Shown here in pieces: positions 53,261-62,521 of a DNA stretch of 64,000 bases (within the stretch, counting starts at the first letter, position 1; each line of letters opens with the position of its first letter). Below the pieces are notes generated by a model. It saw only the letters and a list, made by a program, of their open reading frames with translations. It searched no databases and was not told the DNA's origin. Origin of the DNA: Streptomyces netropsis (GTDB taxonomy: Bacteria; Actinomycetota; Actinomycetes; Streptomycetales; Streptomycetaceae); the NCBI RefSeq assembly GCF_014203545.1, contig NZ_JACHJG010000003.1, positions 682,001-746,000 of the forward strand. Direction: 5' to 3'. Made by a program: the position numbers and the translations under genes.

Positions 53261-53611
53261 ATGCGGATCGGTGAACTGTCACGGCGTACCGGGGTGAGCC
53301 CCCGGCTGCTGCGCTACTACGAGGGGCAGGGCCTGCTCGTCTCCGAGCGGGACTCCAACGACTACCGGCGCTACGGGGCCGACGCGGTCGAGCGCGTGAC
53401 GCGCATCCGTGAGCTCCTCACCGGCGGTCTGACGACCGAGGCCATCCGGGACCTGCTGCCTTGCGCCCAGGGCGGGCCGGGGCTGCTCGCCTGCGAGCAC
53501 TCCGTCCAGGTCGTGGACGAGCAGATGTCGCGGGTGGAGGAGCAGATGGCCGAGCTGGCGCGCAAGCGCGAGGCCCTGCGCGGGGTGACGTCGGCCATGC
53601 GGCCTGCGTAA
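53261..53611 (+). CDS. MerR-family regulator
   Basis: The 116-residue protein begins MRIGELSRRTGVSPRLLRYYEGQGLL, the MerR DNA-binding domain. A coiled-coil with one CAQGGPGLLAC pair follows. It has no long ligand domain. It probably regulates the divergent hydrolase and itself. Confidence 0.9.
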   Translation: MRIGELSRRTGVSPRLLRYYEGQGLLVSERDSNDYRRYGADAVERVTRIRELLTGGLTTEAIRDLLPCAQGGPGLLACEHSVQVVDEQMSRVEEQMAELARKREALRGVTSAMRPA

Positions 53612-53645
53612 CCGGGGCTCCGCCCCGGACCCCGGCCCTCAAACG

Positions 53646-53675
53646 CCGGACGGGCTGGATTTCCAGCCCGTCCGG
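53646..53675. repeat. Dispersed CCGGACGGGCTGG hairpin repeat
   Basis: Arms CCGGACGGGCTGG and CCAGCCCGTCCGG (13 bases each) enclose ATTT. The preceding GGGGCTCCGCCCCGGACC and CTCAAACG also belong to the repeat, as known from memory in other Streptomyces. A related stem lies at 11142-11170 and a half copy near 29369-29386. Confidence 0.7.
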
Positions 53676-53680
53676 GAACG

Positions 53681-53727
53681 CCCGAGGGCCCCGCCCCCGT
53701 CGTATCGACGAAAGCGGGGCCCTCGGG
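53681..53727. terminator. Bidirectional terminator between merR and sdhB
   Basis: Perfect 14-base arms (53681-53694, 53714-53727) enclose 19 bases between the convergent genes. Confidence 0.8.
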
Positions 53728-53747
53728 CGTACAGACCCGACCGGAAG

Positions 53748-54515
53748 TCAGAACCGGCGCGTGATCAGCGCGCGCTTGACTTCCTGGATCGCCTTCGTGA
53801 CCTCGATGCCACGCGGGCAGGCGTCCGTGCAGTTGAACGTCGTGCGGCAGCGCCAGACGCCGTCCTTGTCGTTCAGGATCTCCAGCCGCTGCTCGCCGGC
53901 CTCGTCACGCGAGTCGAAGATGAAGCGGTGGGCGTTGACGATGGCCGCCGGGCCGAAGTACTGGCCGTCGTTCCAGAACACCGGGCAGGACGACGTGCAC
54001 GCGGCGCACAGGATGCACTTGGTGGTGTCGTCGAACCGCTCGCGGTCCTCCGCCGTCTGCAGGCGCTCACGCGTCGGCTCGTTCCCCTTGGTGATGAGGA
54101 ACGGCATGACGTCGCGGTACGCCTGGAAGAACGGCTCCATGTCGACCACGAGGTCCTTCAGGACCGTGAGGCCCTTGATGGGCTCGACCGTGATCGGCTT
54201 GGACGGGTTGAGGTCCTTGATCAGCGTCTTGCACGCCAGGCGGTTCTTGCCGTTGATCCGCATCGCGTCGGAGCCGCAGATGCCGTGCGCGCAGGAGCGA
54301 CGGAAGGTCAGCGTGCCGTCGTGGTCCCACTTGATCTTGTGGAGGCCGTCGAGGACCCGCTCCTTGGGGTCGATCTCCAGCTGGAAGTCCTGCCAGGTCG
54401 CCTGGTCGGAGATCTCCGGGTTGAACCGGCGGACCCGGAAGGTGACCGTGATCAGGTGCGCGGGGGCCTCGGACTCGGCCGAGGCAGCGCTCTTCTCGAG
54501 CGTCGTGGTGCTCAT
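53748..54515 (-). CDS. sdhB: Succinate dehydrogenase iron-sulfur subunit
   Basis: The 255-residue subunit carries electrons from the flavin to quinone. It has the [2Fe-2S] cysteines (CAHGICGS and RLAC), the [4Fe-4S] CILCAACTSSCP and the [3Fe-4S] CTDACPRGI motif. Its start overlaps the sdhA stop by one base, so it is the last gene of sdhCDAB. Confidence 0.97.
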   Translation of the reverse strand: MSTTTLEKSAASAESEAPAHLITVTFRVRRFNPEISDQATWQDFQLEIDPKERVLDGLHKIKWDHDGTLTFRRSCAHGICGSDAMRINGKNRLACKTLIKDLNPSKPITVEPIKGLTVLKDLVVDMEPFFQAYRDVMPFLITKGNEPTRERLQTAEDRERFDDTTKCILCAACTSSCPVFWNDGQYFGPAAIVNAHRFIFDSRDEAGEQRLEILNDKDGVWRCRTTFNCTDACPRGIEVTKAIQEVKRALITRRF

Positions 54516-56269
54516 CAGTACTTACGCTCCATCGGCTGGTAGCGGGTCTGGACGACCGGCTTGTAGTCGAGGCGGATCGAGTCCGTGCCGTCCGCGTCGA
54601 CCTCGCGGTACGCCATGGTGTGCCGCATGAAGTTGACGTCGTCGCGGTTGGGGTAGTCCTCGCGGTAGTGACCGCCGCGGGACTCCTTGCGCGCCAGTGC
54701 GGACACGGCCATGACCTCGGCCAGGTCGAGCAGGTTGCCCAGCTCGATGGCCTCCAGCAGGTCGGTGTTGAACCGCTTGCCCTTGTCCTGGACGGAAACG
54801 TTCAGGTAGCGCTCGCGCAGCTCGGCGATCTTCTCGACGGCCGTCTTGATCGTCTGCTCGGTGCGGAACACCATCACGTTGGCGTCCATGGTCTCCTGCA
54901 GCTCCTTGCGGAGCACGGCGACCCGCTCGTTGCCGGTGGAGTTGCGCAGCCGCTCGACCTGGTCCGCGACGAGCTGCGCCGGGTTCTCCGGCAGCTCGAC
55001 GTAGTCGGCCTTCGCGGAGTACTCGGCCGCCGCGATGCCCGCCCGCTTGCCGAAGACGTTGATGTCCAGCAGCGAGTTGGTGCCGAGGCGGTTGGCACCG
55101 TGCACGGACACGCAGGCGACCTCGCCGGCGGCGTACAGGCCGGGGACGACGGTGTCGTTGTCGGCCAGCACCTCACCCGCGACGTTGGTCGGGATGCCGC
55201 CCATGGCGTAGTGCGCGGTGGGCTGGATCGGGATCGGGTCCGTGTAGGGCTCGATGCCGAGGTACGTGCGCGCGAACTCGGTGATGTCCGGGAGCTTGGC
55301 GTCGAGCTGCTCCGGCGGCAGGTGGGTGAGGTCGAGGTAGACGTGGTCGCCCTCGGGACCGCAGCCACGGCCTTCGCGGATCTCCGTGTAGATGGAGCGC
55401 GAGACGACGTCACGGGACGCGAGGTCCTTCATGACCGGCGCGTACTTCTCCATGAAGCGCTCGCCGTCCTTGTTGCGGAGGATGCCGCCCTCACCACGGG
55501 CGCCCTCCGTCAGCAGGATGCCCATGCGCCAGATGCCCGTCGGGTGGAACTGGAAGAACTCCATGTCCTCCAGCGGCAGACCACGGCGGTAGCACGCGGC
55601 CTGGCCGTCACCGGTCAGGGTGTGGGCGTTGGAGGTCACCTTGAAGAACTTGCCGGTGCCGCCGGAGGCGTAGATGACGGCCTTCGCCTGGAAGACGTGG
55701 ATCTCGCCGGTGGCGAGCTCGTAGGCCACCACGCCGGCCGACTTCTTGACGCCGTCGACCTCGGTGATGAGCTGGTCCAGGACGTAGAACTCGTTGAAGA
55801 ACTCCACGCCCTCCTTGACGCAGTTCTGGTACAGCGTCTGGAGGATCATGTGGCCGGTGCGGTCCGCGGCGTAGCAGGACCGGCGGACCGGGGCCTCGCC
55901 GTGGTTACGGCTGTGACCGCCGAAGCGGCGCTGGTCGATGGTGCCGTCCGGGGTGCGGTTGAACGGCAGGCCCATCTTCTCCAGGTCGAGGACCGCGTCG
56001 ATGGCCTCCTTCGCCAGGATCTCGGCGGCGTCCTGGTCGACCAGGTAGTCGCCGCCCTTGATCGTGTCGAAGGTGTGCCACTCCCAGTTGTCCTCTTCCA
56101 CGTTGGCCAGCGCGGCGGCCATGCCGCCCTGCGCGGCACCCGTGTGGGAGCGGGTCGGGTAGAGCTTCGTCAGGACCGCGGTGCGGCTGCGCTTGGTCGA
56201 CTCGATGGCCGCGCGCATGCCGGCGCCACCGGCGCCGACGATGACGGTGTCGTACTTGTGGATCTTCAT
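54515..56269 (-). CDS. sdhA: Succinate dehydrogenase flavoprotein subunit
   Basis: The 584-residue subunit oxidises succinate to fumarate. It has the FAD dinucleotide motif (YDTVIVGAGGAGMRAA), the histidine that carries FAD (RSHTGAAQGGM) and the QFHPTGIW substrate region. ATG 56269 starts it; longer frames upstream are non-coding. It lies between sdhD and sdhB. Confidence 0.97.
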   Translation of the reverse strand: MKIHKYDTVIVGAGGAGMRAAIESTKRSRTAVLTKLYPTRSHTGAAQGGMAAALANVEEDNWEWHTFDTIKGGDYLVDQDAAEILAKEAIDAVLDLEKMGLPFNRTPDGTIDQRRFGGHSRNHGEAPVRRSCYAADRTGHMILQTLYQNCVKEGVEFFNEFYVLDQLITEVDGVKKSAGVVAYELATGEIHVFQAKAVIYASGGTGKFFKVTSNAHTLTGDGQAACYRRGLPLEDMEFFQFHPTGIWRMGILLTEGARGEGGILRNKDGERFMEKYAPVMKDLASRDVVSRSIYTEIREGRGCGPEGDHVYLDLTHLPPEQLDAKLPDITEFARTYLGIEPYTDPIPIQPTAHYAMGGIPTNVAGEVLADNDTVVPGLYAAGEVACVSVHGANRLGTNSLLDINVFGKRAGIAAAEYSAKADYVELPENPAQLVADQVERLRNSTGNERVAVLRKELQETMDANVMVFRTEQTIKTAVEKIAELRERYLNVSVQDKGKRFNTDLLEAIELGNLLDLAEVMAVSALARKESRGGHYREDYPNRDDVNFMRHTMAYREVDADGTDSIRLDYKPVVQTRYQPMERKY

Positions 56270-56289
56270 GGTCGCGTCAGCCCCGGGCT

Positions 56290-56766
56290 CTAGCGGATGT
56301 TCGGGTCGAAGGTGAAGATCACCAGCGTGCCCAGCAGGACGGTGAACACCGTGGCCGCGTACAGCAGGTTCTTCAGCCAGAAGCGGGTCTTGGGCCGCTC
56401 CGCGTAGTCGTTGATGACCGTGCGCAGGCCGTTGGCGCCGTGCAGCATGGCCAGCCACAGCATGAGCAGGTCCCAGCCCTGCCAGAACGGCGAGGCCCAG
56501 CGGCCGGCCACGAAGGCGAAGCCGACCTTGCTGACGCCGCCGTCGAGGACGAGCTGGATCAGCAGGTGGCCCAGCACGAGGACGACGAGCACGACGCCGG
56601 ACAGCCGCATGAACAGCCAGCCGTAGAGCTCGAAGTTGGTGCGGGTCGACTTCGGCGTCTTCTTGGTGCGCTTGCGGGGCGGCTCGATGACCGGCGCCGG
56701 ATTGTCCACGTCGTACAGGCTCACGCCCTCGACGGGATCGACCGCGGAAGAGGTGTCAGCGGACAT
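56290..56766 (-). CDS. sdhD: Succinate dehydrogenase hydrophobic membrane anchor
   Basis: The 158-residue subunit has three membrane segments after a charged N-terminus of about 45 residues. The second and third span the LAMLHGANGLRTVINDY heme/quinone region. It is eight bases after sdhC and twenty before sdhA. Confidence 0.92.
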   Translation of the reverse strand: MSADTSSAVDPVEGVSLYDVDNPAPVIEPPRKRTKKTPKSTRTNFELYGWLFMRLSGVVLVVLVLGHLLIQLVLDGGVSKVGFAFVAGRWASPFWQGWDLLMLWLAMLHGANGLRTVINDYAERPKTRFWLKNLLYAATVFTVLLGTLVIFTFDPNIR

Positions 56767-56772
56767 CAGACG

Positions 56773-57153
56773 TCAGCTCCCGAACAGTTCGCGTGCGGCG
56801 TGCCCGAGGACGGGGTAGATAGCCCCGGCCATCAGCACGATCCAGATGCTCATGACGGTCCAGAGCATCTGCTTCTGGTACTTCGGGCCCTTGGACCAGA
56901 AGTCCACGGCGACGACGCGGAGGCCGTTGAGCGCGTGGAAGAGGATGGCGGCGACGAGGCCGTATTCCATCACGGCGACGATCGGTGTCTTGTACGTCGC
57001 GACGACGTCGTCGTATGCCTCGGGAGAGACACGGACGAGCGCGGTGTCGAGGACGTGCACGAACAGGAAGAAGAAAATGAGGACGCCGGTGACTCGATGA
57101 GCCACCCAGGACCACATGCCTTCCCGGCCGCGGTACAGCGTTCCAGCCGGCAC
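56773..57153 (-). CDS. sdhC: Succinate dehydrogenase cytochrome b556 subunit
   Basis: The 126-residue subunit has three membrane segments and the family motifs SWVAHRVTGVLIFFFLFVHV and FHALNGLRVVAVDF, which hold the heme histidine. GTG 57153 has GGAGGG upstream. It is the promoter-proximal gene of the operon. Confidence 0.94.
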   Translation of the reverse strand: MPAGTLYRGREGMWSWVAHRVTGVLIFFFLFVHVLDTALVRVSPEAYDDVVATYKTPIVAVMEYGLVAAILFHALNGLRVVAVDFWSKGPKYQKQMLWTVMSIWIVLMAGAIYPVLGHAARELFGS

Positions 57154-57440
57154 GGAAAACCCTCCGGGAGCGGGGATTGGGGCCTGCCGGCTTCACTGTC
57201 AGCGGGCCCGGCCGGGTACGGTCCACCGGCCCTGGCCATCGTAGCGACGCCTTGTCGGTTCGGTCTCGCGGGGTATGTCAGGTGTGATCAAACAGGCACG
57301 TACGGCCTAGCTATCGGGGGGCCGCAGCCTCGGCAAGGCGTCCGGTCCGTCCCAGCGTGTCCGATACGGATGGGGCTTTTGTCAGGATAGGTGCGACTTC
57401 GGCCTGCCGCTCATACGAGTCCGATCTCGCGACCAAAACG
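57154..57440 (-). promoter_or_regulatory. Upstream region of sdhCDAB
   Basis: This 287-base gap follows the leftward OHCU decarboxylase gene and must hold the sdh promoter. It is AT-richer than neighbouring genes near 57275-57310 and 57360-57450. I could not assign -10/-35 elements with confidence. Confidence 0.35.
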
Positions 57441-57986
57441 TCACTGACGGCTCCCCTGGCACTCCCGTACGCCCCACGCAGGTCCCCCGCCGCGGGGCGC
57501 GAGGGTGCCCTGGGCCAGCCGGGTGAGGCGGCCGCGGGCGATGCGGCGCAGTTCCCCGGCGGCGGTGGCGTGCTCCTCGTGGAGGGGGGCGGCGAGGCGG
57601 GCGCGGAGGGCCGAAAGGAGCCGGCCGAGGACCTCCTCGGGGCGGCAGCCGTCCAGACAGATCACGAAAACATGGCCGAATCTCCGCTCGTACGCGGCGT
57701 GCGCGGCCCGCAGTGCGCCGACGGCACGGGTCTGCGCGGGGGTGAACGCACCGGCGGCCTCCGCGGCGAACGCCTCGGACAGGTCGGCACGGCCGAGGGC
57801 GTGACCCGCGGCGTCGGCGGCGGCCAGCAGGGCGTCCGGGGCGGGGTAGGGGCGATGGGCCGCGAGCCGCCTGGCCCAGCGGCGGCTGCCGCAGCAGACG
57901 AGGAGGGCGGCCTCGGCATCGTCCGGGTCCGCGGCGTTGAGCCGGTCGAGGCCGTCGAGCCGGTCGAAGGGGGCGAGGTCGTGCAG
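57441..57986 (-). CDS. 2-oxo-4-hydroxy-4-carboxy-5-ureidoimidazoline (OHCU) decarboxylase
   Basis: The product (about 181 residues) has the OHCU decarboxylase fold of ureide catabolism, which turns the uricase-pathway intermediate into S-allantoin. Key motifs are an early DLAPFDRLDGLDRLNA, RFGHVFVICLDGC with PEEVL, and the C-terminal E-x3-A pattern EELRRIA. No canonical start codon lies near the conserved N-terminus. GAGGAG (57998-57993) stands six bases before CTG 57986, which I annotate as the start; an ATG 64 codons upstream would add a non-homologous leader. Confidence 0.75.
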   Translation of the reverse strand: MHDLAPFDRLDGLDRLNAADPDDAEAALLVCCGSRRWARRLAAHRPYPAPDALLAAADAAGHALGRADLSEAFAAEAAGAFTPAQTRAVGALRAAHAAYERRFGHVFVICLDGCRPEEVLGRLLSALRARLAAPLHEEHATAAGELRRIARGRLTRLAQGTLAPRGGGPAWGVRECQGSRQ

Positions 57987-58375
57987 CGTGGGCTCCTCGG
58001 GGGACGGGCGAAGAGGGACGGACGGGGCACGGACGGGGCACGGGTGGAAACGGACAGCGGCAGAGGGCTGGAAAGGGACGGAGAAGAGGAGTAACGAGAA
58101 AGCGGCAGAAAAAGGCAGGACCGGGCAGTACGGGGCGGGAGTGACGAACTGCGGCGGGAGCGGCGGCCGGGAAGCCAAGCTGAGACGTCATCGACGCCGA
58201 CACGAGACGTCACGACGTCAAGGTGTACGCCACGGTAACGATGCATCTCAGCCACTGTCCGACGGATGCGCGAATTTCATTCGGACGAGAGGGGTTTCGG
58301 GCGCGTAGTCGACGCCGGGAGGGGCAAAGGGCAATACCTTCGCCCCAGAGTCGCACCAAATAGGAGATTTGCTCC
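57987..58375. other. Divergent intergenic region (389 bases)
   Basis: This gap lies between the leftward OHCU decarboxylase gene and the rightward hexosaminidase gene. It is purine-rich on the plus strand, with two tandem 11-base GGACGGGGCAC units (58020-58041). I see no gene, terminator or convincing operator; the ribosome site AGGAGA lies just before 58376. Confidence 0.5.
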
Positions 58376-60049
58376 ATGGGACTACCTGGCAGGATCACCC
58401 GCGCTCCGATCACCCGCACGCCGATCGCCCGGGGAATCGTGGCGAGCCTCTCGCTCGTCGCCACCATGAGCCTCATGGGCTGCCCGGGGGGCGGCGGCGC
58501 GGGCGACGCCCCGACCCCGACCCGGCTCGACTCCCGGTCCCCGTCCGGCGCGGCGACCTCCCCCGGCACCTCCGCCGCCGCGACGTCCTCCGCCCCGGCC
58601 TTCGCCGCCGTCCCGGCCGGGCCGCCGCGCACCATTCCCTCCGTACGGTCCTTCACCGCCGCGAGCGGCCCCGGCTGGCGGCCCACGACCGGCGCCCGGG
58701 TCGTCACCGACCCGGGCGGCCCGCTCGCCGACGAGGGCCGCCGGCTCGCCCAGGACCTCAATCTCGCCTCCTCCGGCGGCCCCGCCCGCCCGGGCGACAT
58801 CGAGCTGGCGCTGCGCCCGGGCCAGAGCGGCGGCTCCGAGGGGTACGAGCTGACGACCCGTGACCGCAAGGTCCTGATCACCGGTGCGGCCCAGGCGGGC
58901 GTCTTCTACGGCACCCGGACCGTCGTCCAGGCCGTGCGCTCCGGCGGCGGCGTCCCCGAGGGCGTCGTGCGCGACAGCCCCGACCGGCCGCAGCGCGGCC
59001 TCAACATCGACACCGCGCGCAAGCACTTCCCCGCCGAGTGGATCGAAGCCAGGCTGCGCGAGATGGCCGACCTCAAGCTCAACATGCTCGGTCTGCACTT
59101 CTCCGACGACCAGGGCTTCCGCATCGCGAGCGACTCCCACCCCGAGGTCGTCTCCGCGCAGCACCTCACCAAGGCCGAGGTCCGCCGGATCGTCGCGCTC
59201 GCCGGGGAGCTGCACATCACCGTCGTCCCCGAGCTGGACTCCCCCGGCCACCTCGGCGCGGTGACGGACGCCCATCCCGCCCTGGAGCTGCGCAACCGGG
59301 CCGGGACCCCCGCCGAGGGCGCGGTCGACGTCACCGACCCCCAGGCCGCGCGCATCGTGGACGACCTGCTGCGCGAGTACGCCCCGCTCTTCCCCGGCCC
59401 GTACTGGCACCTGGGAGCCGACGAGTACCGCGCGCTGTTCGCGAAGGACCCGCAGGCCTCCTACCCCCGCCTGGCCGAGCAGGCGCGGGCGAAGTACGGC
59501 CCCCAGGCCCGCGTCCAGGACCTGGCCGCGGGCTGGCTGAACGACCGGGCCGCCGTGCTGCGCACCCTCGGCAAGAAGGCCAAGGCCTGGAACGACGGCT
59601 TCTTCCGCGGCGGCGTGGTCACCGCCGACAAGGACATCGAGGTCGAGTACTGGACCGGCAAGGAGCTGGGGGCCCGCGAGCCGGTGGAGTACCTGAACGA
59701 GGGACGCCCGGTGGTCAATCTCAACGACGAGTACCTCTATTACGTCCTCGGCGAGCCCAACGAGTTCCGCTACCCCACCGGTGAGCGGATCTACGAGCAG
59801 TGGTCCCCGGCGGTGCTGCGCGGCCGGGCCGCGGTCCCGGCGAACCTCGCCGGGCCCTCGCGGATCCTCGGCGGCCGGCTCGCCGTCTGGTGCGACCGGG
59901 CGGGCGCGCAGACCCCGCAGCAGGTGGCGAACGGCATCCGGCTGCCGCTGGCCGCGCTCGCCCAGCGGCTGTGGGATCCGCGCCCGCCGACCCTGCCGTG
60001 GAGGGACTTCTCGGCACTCGCCGGGCGTGTCCGGGCGCCGGGGGCTTAG
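58376..60049 (+). CDS. Beta-N-acetylhexosaminidase lipoprotein (GH20)
   Basis: The 557-residue protein has a signal peptide with lipobox LMGC (C36), a Ser/Thr/Pro linker, a GH20b-type domain and a GH20 catalytic barrel. The catalytic pair is HLGADEY (D-E), and RGLNIDTARKHFP and ELDSPGHL mark the barrel. It would release GlcNAc from chitin or peptidoglycan fragments on the outer membrane face. From memory SCO4860 is similar. The ATG has AGGAGA upstream. Confidence 0.92.
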   Translation: MGLPGRITRAPITRTPIARGIVASLSLVATMSLMGCPGGGGAGDAPTPTRLDSRSPSGAATSPGTSAAATSSAPAFAAVPAGPPRTIPSVRSFTAASGPGWRPTTGARVVTDPGGPLADEGRRLAQDLNLASSGGPARPGDIELALRPGQSGGSEGYELTTRDRKVLITGAAQAGVFYGTRTVVQAVRSGGGVPEGVVRDSPDRPQRGLNIDTARKHFPAEWIEARLREMADLKLNMLGLHFSDDQGFRIASDSHPEVVSAQHLTKAEVRRIVALAGELHITVVPELDSPGHLGAVTDAHPALELRNRAGTPAEGAVDVTDPQAARIVDDLLREYAPLFPGPYWHLGADEYRALFAKDPQASYPRLAEQARAKYGPQARVQDLAAGWLNDRAAVLRTLGKKAKAWNDGFFRGGVVTADKDIEVEYWTGKELGAREPVEYLNEGRPVVNLNDEYLYYVLGEPNEFRYPTGERIYEQWSPAVLRGRAAVPANLAGPSRILGGRLAVWCDRAGAQTPQQVANGIRLPLAALAQRLWDPRPPTLPWRDFSALAGRVRAPGA

Positions 60050-60176
60050 CCTCCGGGGGTGAACCACGTGGGCCGTCCCCTCGTCACGCGGATACGGAAG
60101 GACAGATTCGGGATGCCCGCGTACTCTCCACGGCGGAGTGCGCGCACGCGCGCCCGCGCATCTGAACGAGGGCCCG

Positions 60177-62231
60177 ATGAAGATCGAATTCCTGCTTCAC
60201 AACGCGTACGGGATCGGCGGCACGATCCGCTCGACCGTCAACCTCGCAGCCGCCCTCGCGGACCGGCACGAGGTGCGGATCGTCAGCGTCAACCGCCCCG
60301 TGGACGACCCAGAGCTGACCATCGACCCACGGGTGCGCCTGACCCCCCTCGTGGATCTGCGCGAGGGCACCGAGGGCGACGAGTACGCGGCCCCGCGGAA
60401 CCAGCTGCCGAGCGAGATCTTCCGTGACGAGCGCATCGACAACGGCCGGATGGCCTCGACCGCCCTCACCGACGACCGCGTCGCCGCCCACCTCGCCGCC
60501 ACCGACGCCGACGTCGTCATCGCCACCCGGCCCAAGCTCATCGGCTACCTCGCGAAGTACGGCAGCGACCGCTATCTGCGCCTCGGCCAGGAGCACCTGA
60601 CCCACGAGGCGCACGTCCCCGAGCTGCACGCCGTGATGGACCCGGCGATCGCCGCGCTGGACGCCTTCGCCACCGTCTCCGAGGCCGACGCCGGGCACTA
60701 CCGGGACGCCCTCCCCGACACCCACGCGAAGATCCTCTCCATCCCCAACGCCGTGCCGGCCCCGGCCGCCGAGCCCTCCACCGGCGACTCGAACACGATC
60801 GTCTCGGCCGGCCGCCTCGTGGCCGTCAAGCGCTACGACCGGCTCATCGCCGCGTTCGCCAAGGTCGCCGCCGAGCGCCCCGAGTGGAATCTGCGGATCT
60901 ACGGCCGCGGCCCCGCCAAGGCCAAGCTGCGCAAGCAGATCGAGGAGCTGGGCCTGTACGAGCGGATCACGCTCATGGGCGCCCGCTCGCCCATCGAGAC
61001 CGAGTGGTCCAAGGGTTCCGTCGCCGCCGTCGCCTCCGACGCCGAGTCCTTCGGCATGACCATCGTCGAGGCCATGCACGCGGGCCTGCCCGTCATCGCC
61101 ACCGACTGCCCCTACGGCCCGCGCGAGATCCTCACCGACGGCACCGACGGCGTGCTCGTCCCGCTCGACGACTCCGATGCCGTCGACGCCTACGCCGACG
61201 CCCTGCTGAAGCTCACCGGCGACGCCGAGCAGCGCCGCCGCCTGGGCGCCGCCGCGCGCGAGACCGCCCACCGCTACGAGCCCGCGCGGATCGCCCAGCG
61301 CTACGAGGAACTCTTCGAGGAGCTCCGCCCGGGATCGACGGCCGAGAAGAAGAAGGGGCTGCTGCGCGGTCTCTTCGGCGGCGGCCGCGCCAAGGGCGCC
61401 CCGGCCCCCGCCCCGCAGACCGAGATCGCCCACCCCGTGGCCCGCTGTGCCGTCGAGGCCGACGGCACCCTGACCGTGCGGCTGCGCGCCGAGCAGCTCA
61501 CCGACGCCGACACCCATCTCCTGCTCCGTCACCGCGGCACCAAGGGCAAGGAGAGCGTGCGCGCCAAGCTGACGGGCCGCCGGGAGCCGGGCGGCTGGGC
61601 GGAGGCCCGCTTCGAGCACGCGGCCCTGCCCGAGGGCCGCTGGGACAGCTACGTCGAGCGCTCCGGCGACAAGTCCCGGCGCCGGCTGGCCGCCGGGCTC
61701 GTCGAGCAGAAGGCGCTGCTGACCCTGCCCCTCGCGGCGACGGCGGACGGCGTCGCCGCCCGGGTCCCCTACGGGACGAGCGACGGCTTCCTCGCCGTGC
61801 GCACCTGGCTGCGCGCCGAGCACGCCGAGGTCACCGAGGTGCGGGTCGGCGCGGACGGCGTCACGCTCACCCTCGCCGCCCACGGCACGGCGTTCGGCGA
61901 GGGCGCCGAGCTGGTCGCCCGGCTGCGCGGCGGCGACGGTTCGGTGGGTGACGTGCGCGCGCCGCTCGCGGGCGGCACGGGCTGCCTGCCGTACGGGCCG
62001 ATGGAGACGCGGCGCGGTGACGAGCAGGATCTGTGGGACCTGTGGGTGCGCCCGGCGGCGGGGGCCGCACTGGTGCGCGTCGGCCGGATCGGCGGGGACT
62101 TCGCGGACCGCAAGGGCATCGACACCTTCCCGGCGGCGACCCGTGGGGAGGTGCGGCTGCGCCCGTACTTCACGGTGACCAACGACCTGACGATCACCGT
62201 CAAGGACGTCGCCGACGAAGCGGCCGAATAG
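60177..62231 (+). CDS. GT4-type glycosyltransferase with C-terminal beta-rich domain
   Basis: The 684-residue protein has a GT-B glycosyltransferase in residues 1-385 (HNAYGIGGTIRSTVNLAAAL; SAGRLVAVKRYDRLI; ESFGMTIVEAMHAGLPVIA), like teichoic acid TagE-type enzymes. After a Lys/Gly-rich hinge a beta-rich domain of about 280 residues of unknown role follows. It probably modifies a cell-wall polymer. ATG 60177 gives the start; a GAGGG precedes it. Confidence 0.85.
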   Translation: MKIEFLLHNAYGIGGTIRSTVNLAAALADRHEVRIVSVNRPVDDPELTIDPRVRLTPLVDLREGTEGDEYAAPRNQLPSEIFRDERIDNGRMASTALTDDRVAAHLAATDADVVIATRPKLIGYLAKYGSDRYLRLGQEHLTHEAHVPELHAVMDPAIAALDAFATVSEADAGHYRDALPDTHAKILSIPNAVPAPAAEPSTGDSNTIVSAGRLVAVKRYDRLIAAFAKVAAERPEWNLRIYGRGPAKAKLRKQIEELGLYERITLMGARSPIETEWSKGSVAAVASDAESFGMTIVEAMHAGLPVIATDCPYGPREILTDGTDGVLVPLDDSDAVDAYADALLKLTGDAEQRRRLGAAARETAHRYEPARIAQRYEELFEELRPGSTAEKKKGLLRGLFGGGRAKGAPAPAPQTEIAHPVARCAVEADGTLTVRLRAEQLTDADTHLLLRHRGTKGKESVRAKLTGRREPGGWAEARFEHAALPEGRWDSYVERSGDKSRRRLAAGLVEQKALLTLPLAATADGVAARVPYGTSDGFLAVRTWLRAEHAEVTEVRVGADGVTLTLAAHGTAFGEGAELVARLRGGDGSVGDVRAPLAGGTGCLPYGPMETRRGDEQDLWDLWVRPAAGAALVRVGRIGGDFADRKGIDTFPAATRGEVRLRPYFTVTNDLTITVKDVADEAAE

Positions 62232-62255
62232 CCGGGGGCGGCTCCGGACGGAGGA

Positions 62256-62295
62256 CGGCCGGGGCCGCCACCCCCCACAGGAGAGGCCCCGGCCG
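62256..62295 (+). terminator. Terminator after the GT4 gene
   Basis: Eleven-base perfect arms (62256-62266, 62285-62295), extended outward by imperfect GGACGG/CCGTCC pairing, enclose 18 bases. Confidence 0.65.
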
Positions 62296-62521
62296 CCGTC
62301 CGGTGCGAACCATGGAGTGGCCCGCACTTCCTACAGCGCCAAGACCCGCGATTGCGTCACACCCGCGATCGGAATCCGTTGTGCCCGGGTGGCGGGGGGC
62401 GGTGTGGACGCGGCCGGGCCCGAGCCCGTAACGTGCCCTCTTCCGCCCCTGGTGGGCGCGATCGTCACTGCCTTTTCCCGGTGGCCGGGGTTACGGCCAC
62501 ATCCCCTGGGGGCTGAAGAAG

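Noticed and set aside
57500..58180. Plus-strand frames over the OHCU decarboxylase gene
   Set aside because: They lack domains, whereas the minus frame has the decarboxylase motifs.
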